Assembly: GCA_023387985.1 (NCBI GenBank)
Contig: JAEWHC010000009.1
Location: forward strand, 1,302,001 to 1,366,000
Reading direction: 5' to 3'
DNA from: Bacteroidota bacterium
GTDB lineage: Bacteria; Bacteroidota; Bacteroidia; Chitinophagales; Chitinophagaceae
DNA length: 64,000 nt
A program made the position numbers and the translations under genes. Under the pieces are notes generated by a model that was given only the letters and a program-made list of their open reading frames with translations, ran no database searches and was not told the origin of the DNA. Position 1 is the stretch's first letter, and each line of letters starts with the position of its first letter. Shown piece by piece: positions 26,220 through 32,717 of this stretch.

Positions 26220-26237
26220 TTCGTAAATTGATTCAAA

Positions 26238-26918
26238 ATGTCTGATCAGGGTAAAGACAAAAGTTCTGGCCTGCTAAGGGGTATAAAAAGGATACTTTTT
26301 ACAGATGTGCCCGTGGAGCATGATCTGGAATTGAACATTCCCCAAATAGCTGAGCAAAAACCTGAACAAACAAAACCGAGCGCTGTTATGTCCGCAGTCC
26401 ATTCGGAAGATAGCCTGGGAGATATGAAAGTAAAGGTCTACCAGTTGCTTGAAAACCTGAATTCAAATACTGTTGATTTTTTTGAAGTATGGAATGCCGC
26501 TGTTGAAATGGGTGGTGTGAATGGCCAAAACATCAAGGCTGCTTTTACTTCGCTTCGCTTCGCCGACAAATCGCTGACCAAAGAAAAACTCCTGGAAACA
26601 GGCGCCAGTTATATTGAAAAATTGAAGCAAACTATTACCACCGAAACCCATTTACGTGGTGAGGAGTTGAGAGCGATCAATAATGAAAAACAACAAGTGA
26701 TCGTTTCACTTGAAAAAGAAATCTCGAACTTGAATCAGCAGATATCCATGCTGCAGGAAAAGCTTGCGGGCAAAAAGAAAGAACTGGAAAATATTGATCA
26801 GAAATATGATCCGTTGACCGGTAGCCTGAAAGCAAAAATTGAAAGCGGACAGGTGGCTGTCAAGGACGTGATCCAGGAAATGAAAGAAGTTATCTCCATT
26901 ATTCATCAAGAAATTTAG
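26238..26918 (+). CDS. Cytoplasmic coiled-coil protein, first gene of the three-gene module
   Basis: A 226-aa hydrophilic protein that I do not recognise. There is no signal or membrane segment. Residues 1-60 are variable, with a GLLRGIKRILFTDV amphipathic start that could touch the membrane. About 60-125 is a compact helical region (DMKVKVYQLLENLNSNTVDFFEVWNAAVEMGG). About 125-190 is a strong coiled-coil (LRGEELRAINNEKQQVIVSL, then LNQQISMLQEKLAGKKKELE), followed by a helical tail. It is 7 nt before the next gene, so these two are surely co-transcribed. Layout resembles a PspA/ESCRT-III-like helper only in a general way. Confidence 0.65.
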   Translation: MSDQGKDKSSGLLRGIKRILFTDVPVEHDLELNIPQIAEQKPEQTKPSAVMSAVHSEDSLGDMKVKVYQLLENLNSNTVDFFEVWNAAVEMGGVNGQNIKAAFTSLRFADKSLTKEKLLETGASYIEKLKQTITTETHLRGEELRAINNEKQQVIVSLEKEISNLNQQISMLQEKLAGKKKELENIDQKYDPLTGSLKAKIESGQVAVKDVIQEMKEVISIIHQEI

Positions 26919-26925
26919 AAAAACC

Positions 26926-28062
26926 ATGCCAACAGAAACCACAAGAAGTTTAACCGTAATTCCGGCTCAATTGAAATCTCAGTTACCCATTTTCCAGGTT
27001 TTGGGAGATAGATTGCCGGCCCCGGTAAAATCCGAAAAAGGCAAAAAGACTTTAGCGTCACTGCTTTTTTGGGCCGCCATGGCTGCGCTTGCCTGGTTGT
27101 TTGTATCCAACATTGATGCAATCACCGCTTTTGCAGGAAACATGGTCACTTTCGCCACCAAATCCATCATGTTTGTGGTTTTCGGCATTTTCTTTATCGT
27201 ATTGCTGATGCTTGCTCCCAAACTGATTGGTATTTTGCACAGGGCCGGATCCGTTTTGCTGTTTAAGACAGAAAAAGAAATTGTTCGCGGTAGTCCCATC
27301 ACCGCATTGCAAATGTTGCTGAACGATGCCAAGGATACACTTCGTCGTGTAAAAGATAAAATTACCAATGTAAATGCCGTTCGCCTGGAAATGATCGAAA
27401 GTGGTACGCAATCTCAAAAAAGCGCCGAAGGTAAATATACCTTGGTGAAACGCCTGGTTGAAGAAGCAGGTAAAAATGAAGAGTTGGCCAAGCAGCAAAA
27501 CAGTGAAGGCAATGGCACCAAGGCAAATGATCTCACCCGGGCCGCAAAGGAAATACGCACCAAAGCATTTCTGCTGGGAAAGGAAGGGGAGGCCGAAGAG
27601 CAAAATGCACGCAGCTATGCACAATACGCCAACCAGTTTGCAAAAGTAATTGAAGTGCTTAAGGATAATGAAAGTGCAGCCCGCATATATGTAAGTACCC
27701 TGGACAGCAGCATTTCCATTTTGCAAAAGAAACTGGAAGCCACCCAAAAGATGAAAAGCGCCACTGAAGGCCTTGCCGATGTGTTCAACATCAAAGATGG
27801 CTGGGTATTTCAGGAAGCCATGGGCGCAGCCACCCAGGCCATCAGCCAGAATATTGCCAGCATCCGCAGTAATCTCGAATTCCTCGATCAAAATAACAAC
27901 ATCACCGTAGGCGGAACGCCTTCACAGGCTGAGCTTGAAGATTTTGTAAAGAAAGTTGACGAACGCAACCTCACCATGTTGAATGTTCCTATGATCGGGA
28001 CCTCAACTTACGACATGAAAGAATCGGAAAAAATAGATAAAGGCTTTACTTTGCTGGATTGA
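26926..28062 (+). CDS. Two-TM membrane protein with long cytoplasmic helical domain
   Basis: A 378-aa protein. Two membrane helices (about 44-62 and 80-103) are flanked by basic residues (KSEKGKK before, HR after), which puts both termini in the cytoplasm. Residues about 120-345 are almost wholly helical and charged, with PspA-like heptads (ALQMLLNDAKDTLRRVKDKI, then KYTLVKRLVEEAGKNEELAK and AAKEIRTKAFLLGKEGEAEEQ). The tail after 345 is short. The helical part suggests an oligomerising or membrane-shaping protein, but no named family is certain. It is 7 nt after the upstream gene and 30 nt before the ASKHA-like gene. Confidence 0.65.
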   Translation: MPTETTRSLTVIPAQLKSQLPIFQVLGDRLPAPVKSEKGKKTLASLLFWAAMAALAWLFVSNIDAITAFAGNMVTFATKSIMFVVFGIFFIVLLMLAPKLIGILHRAGSVLLFKTEKEIVRGSPITALQMLLNDAKDTLRRVKDKITNVNAVRLEMIESGTQSQKSAEGKYTLVKRLVEEAGKNEELAKQQNSEGNGTKANDLTRAAKEIRTKAFLLGKEGEAEEQNARSYAQYANQFAKVIEVLKDNESAARIYVSTLDSSISILQKKLEATQKMKSATEGLADVFNIKDGWVFQEAMGAATQAISQNIASIRSNLEFLDQNNNITVGGTPSQAELEDFVKKVDERNLTMLNVPMIGTSTYDMKESEKIDKGFTLLD

Positions 28063-28092
28063 AAAAGATCCTAGCAAAAACTAACGTAAAAA

Positions 28093-29115
28093 ATGGCAAA
28101 TAATCATTCTGCCTGGAGCAGACTTCGCTGGCCCTGGAAAGTGCTCATTGTCGCATTGCCTTTCCTGGGATTCCTGTATGTGGGTACGGAAAAAGACTGG
28201 TTCAGCAATATTGGTGGAAATCCGAAAACGGAAAGCGACCTGATCGTAGTGGACAACAGGAACAACAATTCTTCTGCATCAGATGCTTCCAACACTTCCA
28301 CCTTACCGGCCGACAGGATTTTTGCCTACGCCGCAGAAAAACCGGTAAACGGCACGCTGAAGGGCGTAGTTGAAGTAGGTTCTACCGGGTTCAATTCTTT
28401 TGTAATCAATATGGATCCACAGAAAAGATGGGAGATCCGCTCAAAGGATTTTGGTAGCAGCCTGGTTTATGAAGGCCTTGCTACGGTGGAAGATATTCGG
28501 GATGGATTGAAAAAATACATTACAGGCATGCTTGATAAAGGGGTGAAGGCACGTGATATCCATTTTGTAATCAGCTCCGGAGCTCAAAAAGAACCAAAGA
28601 CCAAGATCATCAGTACTGAACTGCGTAAAATGGGCTATGTGGTTAACCAGGTGACTCCGGAACAGGAGGGAACACTCGCGCTGAGATCTGTACTTCCGGC
28701 TAGTTATCGCAGTACGGCATTTGTTACAGATATTGGCAGTGGCAATACTAAGATCAGTTGGATGAACGGAAATAATATAACGGCTGTAGAAGCACCCGGT
28801 TCAAAGTATTATGAAAAGGACATGAAAGACGAAAATGTGTATGCGGAAGTAAAAAACAAAGCGTCACGTATTCCTGAGGCAAACCGCGAAATATGTTTCC
28901 TGCTGGGTGGTGTAGCGTTTGAGCTGGCCAATGAGCATCGCAAAGGCGAAGAGCGTTATACCGTTTTGCGTGCTCCGGATGCTTACAACAGCGATAAACC
29001 CAAAACCAAAGCAGGGTTAAATATCTATAAGGCTCTTGTGGATGCAACGGGTTGTGATACATTTGTTTTCGACTGGGACGCCAACTTTACGATTGGTTTT
29101 TTGCTCAATTTTTAA
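28093..29115 (+). CDS. Membrane-anchored ASKHA/Ppx-GppA-like protein
   Basis: A 340-aa protein with one N-terminal membrane segment (17-30) preceded by Arg10, Arg12 and Lys16, then a Ser/Asn-rich linker (55-72) and a globular domain. That domain shows the order of actin/Hsp70/sugar-kinase fold motifs: a phosphate-1-like VEVGSTGFNSF (93-103), an EQEG step (190-193) as in Ppx/GppA, a phosphate-2-like TDIGSGNTKIS (212-222) and a GG adenosine-like motif (LLGGVAFELA, 270-279). Catalytic competence is uncertain because the first motif has Glu where Asp is usual. By the positive-inside rule the domain would be outside the cytoplasm, which is odd for an ATPase. Confidence 0.65.
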   Translation: MANNHSAWSRLRWPWKVLIVALPFLGFLYVGTEKDWFSNIGGNPKTESDLIVVDNRNNNSSASDASNTSTLPADRIFAYAAEKPVNGTLKGVVEVGSTGFNSFVINMDPQKRWEIRSKDFGSSLVYEGLATVEDIRDGLKKYITGMLDKGVKARDIHFVISSGAQKEPKTKIISTELRKMGYVVNQVTPEQEGTLALRSVLPASYRSTAFVTDIGSGNTKISWMNGNNITAVEAPGSKYYEKDMKDENVYAEVKNKASRIPEANREICFLLGGVAFELANEHRKGEERYTVLRAPDAYNSDKPKTKAGLNIYKALVDATGCDTFVFDWDANFTIGFLLNF

Positions 29116-29145
29116 TTATTGATTTTTAGAATAAACAGTATAAAA

Positions 29146-29176
29146 AAAGGCCATCTTCCAGGTGGCCTTTTCCCTT
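29146..29176 (+). terminator. Terminator of the three-gene module
   Basis: AAAGGCCATC (29146-29155) pairs with GGTGGCCTTT (29161-29170) with one wobble, followed by TCCCTTTTT. Confidence 0.75.
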
Positions 29177-29262
29177 TTTATCGTACCACTTGAACCGGTA
29201 TATATACCTGCCGTGACTTTTGCGGTAAAGGGTTTTATAAATGAATCCGAATCGGGATAGTT

Positions 29263-30282
29263 TCAGTTTTGCTGGAGTGTTTCCAACAAGTACTGCATTT
29301 CATTTTCACCCACATTCAAGTGAAATACCATTCGTATCCTGTTTTTTTGGGTTGGCAAACAACGGATTCCCTTTTCACCTAGCCGGGCTACTATTTCTCT
29401 AGCAGGAAGATCATCAGGTGTGTCAAAAAGGAGAATATTGGTTTCTGGATCCTGTACATTTTTTACCCAGCTTTTGGTCTTCAGGATAGCAGCAACCTCA
29501 CGGGCATGTAGATGGTCCTTTGTTAACCGTTCCACATGGTTATCCAATGCATAAATGCCGGCTGCTGCAAGGTATCCTGCCTGGCGCATGCCACCTCCAA
29601 ATACTTTTCTGATTCGTCTTGATTTTTTAATAAAGGCCTTTGAACCCACAAGAACGGTACCCACCGGCGCGCCCAATCCTTTACTCAGACATAATGAAAT
29701 GCTGTCAAATAAAGGGCCATAGCGGCTGAAACTATGATTCTTTTCAGCAATGGCATTGGCGAGCCTTGCGCCATCAAGATGCAGAATCAGGCCGTTTTTA
29801 TTACAAGCCGTCCTGATTTCTTCGATTTGCTCAATGGCATAACAGGCTCCGCCACCCATATTACTCGTATTTTCCAAAACCACCAGTTTGCTGATGGGCT
29901 TGTGCACATCATTGGGGTTGTTTATGCTGTCTTTCACCTGTTGGGCATCTATCTGACCTTTCGGACCGCTCAGGAGTTTTGTTGCACAGCCGGAATTGAA
30001 GCCGATCCCGCCTCCCTCATACTGGTAAACATGGCTTGTTTCGTGGCAGATTACTTCATCTCCGGGCTGGGTATGTGCCTTAATGGCAATTTGGTTTGAC
30101 ATTGTTCCAGAAGGGCAGAAAAGGGCCGATTCCATTTTAAAAAGTCTGGCAGCTTTTTCTTCCAGGGCATTTACGGTCGGATCTTCACCAAAAACATCAT
30201 CGCCCACACTGGCGGCAAACATCTCGCGGAGCATTTCCGGCGTAGGCCTTGTAAAGGTGTCAGAACGAAGTTCTACAATCAT
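29263..30282 (-). CDS. ltaE: Low-specificity L-threonine aldolase
   Basis: A 339-aa PLP enzyme of the aspartate-aminotransferase fold that cleaves threonine/allo-threonine to glycine and acetaldehyde. The family start is MIVELRSDTFTRPTPEM. Other motifs are GDDVFGEDPTV, the PLP-stacking HETSHVYQYEGGG, LHLDGARLANA (Asp/Arg) and the Schiff-base lysine in CLSKGLGAPVG (about 200). Glycine made here could feed the gcvP-encoded glycine cleavage system at 38643-41513. It is divergent from rpoD and preceded by a TAATTTTG box. Confidence 0.93.
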   Translation of the reverse strand: MIVELRSDTFTRPTPEMLREMFAASVGDDVFGEDPTVNALEEKAARLFKMESALFCPSGTMSNQIAIKAHTQPGDEVICHETSHVYQYEGGGIGFNSGCATKLLSGPKGQIDAQQVKDSINNPNDVHKPISKLVVLENTSNMGGGACYAIEQIEEIRTACNKNGLILHLDGARLANAIAEKNHSFSRYGPLFDSISLCLSKGLGAPVGTVLVGSKAFIKKSRRIRKVFGGGMRQAGYLAAAGIYALDNHVERLTKDHLHAREVAAILKTKSWVKNVQDPETNILLFDTPDDLPAREIVARLGEKGIRCLPTQKNRIRMVFHLNVGENEMQYLLETLQQN

Positions 30283-30299
30283 TCGCGTATTTGTTTTGC

Positions 30300-30307
30300 C
30301 AAAATTA
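30300..30307 (-). promoter_or_regulatory. -7 box of ltaE
   Basis: TAATTTTG on the minus strand, 17 nt before the ATG. No clear -33 box. Confidence 0.4.
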
Positions 30308-30493
30308 ACTTAAGAACTGTAATTGATTATGGAGCATTGTGCTTTCTTACGTCTAATTAGTGAATTGATATAATTCGGATAATTAGAAATTATTATTGTT
30401 AATCGACGCAGTTGTACATGTCAAAAGTTGGAATGTTTACCAAAATATGACTACTTTAGGCTTTCTTCAAGGAACATTCTGCACAATTAATCG

Positions 30494-30501
30494 TAACTTT
30501 G
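30494..30501 (+). promoter_or_regulatory. -7 box of rpoD
   Basis: TAACTTTG matches TANNTTTG and predicts a leader of about 90 nt. The -33 element is weak. Confidence 0.5.
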
Positions 30502-30585
30502 CACACATTTCATATAAGCGGTAAACTTTTTGTTTTAAAAGTTTCGTTTTCAATTAACAACCGTTTATCTTGGACCAAAAGAAAA

Positions 30586-30591
30586 AAGGAG
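30586..30591 (+). promoter_or_regulatory. Strong Shine-Dalgarno of rpoD
   Basis: AAGGAG with a 9-nt spacer to the ATG at 30601, preceded by an A-run. This is stronger than at most other genes of this window, and an in-frame TAG directly before the ATG fixes the start. Confidence 0.55.
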
Positions 30592-30600
30592 TTCAATTAG

Positions 30601-31458
30601 ATGAGGCAACTAAAAATTGCAACCCAGATCACCAATCGCGATTCACAGGCGGTTGAGAAGTATCTTCAGGAGATCTCTAAAATTGGGATGATTACACCTG
30701 AGGAGGAAACAGTACTTGCCCAAAGAATCAAAATGGGTGATCAAAAGGCTCTGGAGCGGTTAACTACAGCAAACCTGCGTTTCGTGGTTTCTGTAGCCAA
30801 GCAATACCAACACCAGGGTTTATCGTTGAGCGACCTCATTAATGAGGGTAACTTGGGCCTGATTAAAGCAGCCCAGCGTTTTGATGAAACCAAAGGTTTC
30901 AAATTCATTTCTTATGCTGTATGGTGGATCCGCCAATCCATTTTACAAGCATTGGCAGAGCAGGGTAGATTAGTCCGCTTGCCACAAAACAAAATTGGCA
31001 CCTATAACAAAGCCAACAAGGCTTACATGGCTTTTGAACAGGAACATGAACGCGAACCTTCTACCGAGGAGCTTGCGGATATCCTGGAAATGAGCGAAAC
31101 TGAGATCAATAACATTTTTCAAAGCAACACCCGGCACAGCAGCCTGGATGCACCCGTGCATGAGGCCGAAGATGTGGCTATGGGCGATTTGCTTGAAGGC
31201 GGTGATGACACCGATGAAGATGTAATGAAAGACTCGTTGCGTGAAGAGATCAAACGCGTACTGAAATCATTGAGCCCGCGTGAGGCAGAGATTGTTTCGG
31301 CATATTTTGGTCTCGAAGGTGAAAACGGAACTACCGTTGAGCAGATTGGTCAGAAATACGACCTTACCAAAGAACGCATTCGCCAGATAAAAGAAAGAGC
31401 CATAAAGCGCTTGCAGAAAGCACGTTACAGTAATTCGTTGAAGTCCTACCTGGGATAG
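30601..31458 (+). CDS. rpoD: Primary sigma factor (RpoD/SigA type)
   Basis: A 285-aa sigma-70 factor. It lacks region 1.1 and the long non-conserved insert, as usual for the Bacteroidota housekeeping sigma. Region 1.2 (AVEKYLQEI), region 2 with LRFVVSVAKQYQHQGLSLSDLINEGNLGLI and KFISYAVWWIRQSI (2.3-2.4), region 3, and region 4 ending EQIGQKYDLTKERIRQIKERAIKRLQ. It directs RNA polymerase to TTTG/TANNTTTG promoters like those annotated here. An in-frame TAG just upstream limits the start. The close fit to the RpoD length and lack of stress-sigma features favour the primary role. Confidence 0.93.
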   Translation: MRQLKIATQITNRDSQAVEKYLQEISKIGMITPEEETVLAQRIKMGDQKALERLTTANLRFVVSVAKQYQHQGLSLSDLINEGNLGLIKAAQRFDETKGFKFISYAVWWIRQSILQALAEQGRLVRLPQNKIGTYNKANKAYMAFEQEHEREPSTEELADILEMSETEINNIFQSNTRHSSLDAPVHEAEDVAMGDLLEGGDDTDEDVMKDSLREEIKRVLKSLSPREAEIVSAYFGLEGENGTTVEQIGQKYDLTKERIRQIKERAIKRLQKARYSNSLKSYLG

Positions 31459-31470
31459 TGCACATTGGTC

Positions 31471-31510
31471 ATTATCCCGGTTTCAATAGGATTGAAAACT
31501 TTGGGATAAT
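31471..31510. repeat. Two-part inverted repeat just after rpoD
   Basis: ATTATCCC (31471-31478) pairs with GGGATAAT (31503-31510), enclosing an inner pair TTTCAAT/ATTGAAA (31481-31487, 31491-31497). There is no T-run, so it is more likely a 3' stability element or processing site than a terminator. Confidence 0.5.
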
Positions 31511-31549
31511 ATGTGCGGATTCTGCTAAATATGCAGAAAACGACATTGG

Positions 31550-31584
31550 CCCTGCAGGTTTTATCCTGCGGGGTTTTCTTTTTT
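31550..31584 (+). terminator. Terminator of rpoD
   Basis: CCCTGCAGG (31550-31558) pairs with CCTGCGGGG (31565-31573) with one wobble, followed by TTTTCTTTTTT. It directly precedes the next promoter. Confidence 0.85.
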
Positions 31585-31586
31585 AG

Positions 31587-31594
31587 TAAATTTG
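31587..31594 (+). promoter_or_regulatory. -7 box of the DUF3467 gene
   Basis: TAAATTTG, 20 nt before the ATG at 31615 and immediately after the rpoD terminator. The corresponding -33 lies inside the terminator stem. Confidence 0.5.
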
Positions 31595-31614
31595 TCCTCT
31601 TTATAAAACGAGAT

Positions 31615-31923
31615 ATGAACCAGGAAAATCAAAATCAACTTAATATAGAAATAAGCGAGGAAACGGCGGAGGGCCAATATGTGAACCTGGCCATAATTAC
31701 CCACAGTCATGCCGAATTTGTATTTGACTTTGTAAATGTAATGCCCGGAACACCTAAAAGCAAAGTTAAGAGCCGACTGGTGATGACGCCTCAGCATGCT
31801 AAACGGTTCATGCAGGCGATCCAGGACAATATTTCAAGGTTCGAAGCATCGCATGGAGTAATAAAAGACCTAGAACAGATAGATATCCCCATGAACTTTG
31901 GAGGGCCCGCGGCGCAGGCATAA
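31615..31923 (+). CDS. DUF3467 protein
   Basis: A 102-aa cytoplasmic protein of the DUF3467 family, widespread in Bacteroidota and of unknown function. Conserved features: EGQYVNLAIITHSHAEFVFDFVNVMPG, SRLVMTPQHAKRFMQAIQDNI and an IDIPMNFGGP tail. The start at 31615 is preferred because the upstream in-frame ATGs lie within the rpoD terminator region. It has its own promoter and terminator. Confidence 0.85.
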   Translation: MNQENQNQLNIEISEETAEGQYVNLAIITHSHAEFVFDFVNVMPGTPKSKVKSRLVMTPQHAKRFMQAIQDNISRFEASHGVIKDLEQIDIPMNFGGPAAQA

Positions 31924-31947
31924 TCGGACTAAAAATAATATGAATTT

Positions 31948-31983
31948 TGATGCCGGTTTGCTTTAAAACCGGCATCAGCTTTT
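31948..31983 (+). terminator. Terminator of the DUF3467 gene
   Basis: TGATGCCGGTTT (31948-31959) pairs perfectly with AAACCGGCATCA (31966-31977), followed by GCTTTT. Confidence 0.75.
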
Positions 31984-32073
31984 AGTGTAGTGGGCAAATT
32001 ATATGCCGGTCAGTAAAACTGAATGCAGTATTTAATAAACAACAAAACTTCATTTACAATAAACGAAAAGTGT

Positions 32074-32517
32074 ATGACAAAAGCTGAAGTAATAGATTTT
32101 GCCATCCAGGATCAGGAAAGCATAATTGGGACTCAGGTGGAAACCATCGAAAACCTTAAGAATGATGCCACCAGGGAAGAATCGGCAACATTTGACCCGG
32201 ATGATATGAGCCGGCAGGCACAAGCAAAAGATTTGCAAATGCGAATGGAATTGCAATTGCTAAAAGCAAAAAAGGATCTGGAAGTATTAAAAGAATTCAG
32301 GAATAAAGAAATGACTGAGGTACAACCAGGCGCCGTGGCCGAGACCAGTACTTATTGGATTTTCGTGGGTATTTCTTCCCAGCCCATTCCATTTGACGGT
32401 AAAATGCTGATCTGTATTTCAACCGATGCTCCAATTTATAAGAGTATGCTGGGTAAAAAGAAAGGCGATAGCTTCACCATGGGAAACAAGAAGCAGACCT
32501 TACTGAATGTACTTTAA
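32074..32517 (+). CDS. GreA/GreB-like C-terminal-domain protein
   Basis: A 147-aa protein. Its N-terminal half is a helical hairpin (VIDFAIQDQESIIGTQVETIENLK, then DDMSRQAQAKDLQMRMEL). Its C-terminal half resembles the FKBP-like domain of Gre factors (STYWIFVGISSQPIPFDGKMLIC, APIYKSMLGKKKGDSF). Bacteroidota proteins of this type are often mislabelled 3-oxoacyl-ACP synthase. A coiled-coil plus globular end suggests an RNA-polymerase secondary-channel binder, but the tip acidic residues (DPDD) are only suggestive. Start 32074 (ATG) is chosen; an upstream ATG at 32023 would add 17 residues. Confidence 0.65.
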   Translation: MTKAEVIDFAIQDQESIIGTQVETIENLKNDATREESATFDPDDMSRQAQAKDLQMRMELQLLKAKKDLEVLKEFRNKEMTEVQPGAVAETSTYWIFVGISSQPIPFDGKMLICISTDAPIYKSMLGKKKGDSFTMGNKKQTLLNVL

Positions 32518-32670
32518 TTAAAACATTATCATGAATCAGCCCTGGATGACCGGGGCATCTTTATTTCCCAAAATTTGAGCGCCTGTCACAGAAAAGCGGA
32601 GTGTTGAAACAGGAGCGAAAAACAAATAGGTAATCATAATTGCCCACCATATCCGCAAAACCGGACAGAA

Positions 32671-32701
32671 AATAAAAAAAGCAGGGCAGGGCCCTGCTTT
32701 T
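32671..32701 (-). terminator. Terminator of the AT-hook/DUF892 gene
   Basis: AAAAGCAGGGC (32677-32687) pairs perfectly with GCCCTGCTTTT (32691-32701), AGG loop, and on the minus strand continues into TTT-A-TTTT. It may also work on the plus strand. Confidence 0.85.
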
Positions 32702-32717
32702 AAGTAGGAAATTTTTT

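Larger units (their letters stand above)
30283..30600. other. Intergenic region between ltaE and rpoD (318 nt)
   Basis: AT-rich and without an open frame of coding character. It holds a -7 box for each divergent gene (30300-30307 minus, 30494-30501 plus), several short AATTAG/ATTAGA-type half-repeats around 30355-30390, and a leader of about 90 nt for rpoD. No RNA fold of a known family was recognised. Confidence 0.6.

Noticed and set aside
27058..27891. Open frame of 277 codons on the minus strand inside the two-TM module gene
   Set aside because: Antisense shadow: the plus-strand gene has an operon context and helical pattern, while this frame lacks any recognisable motif.
26238..28062. 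Calling the first two module genes pspA/pspBC
   Set aside because: Only the helical character is similar; no PspA signature and no PspB/C partner was seen.
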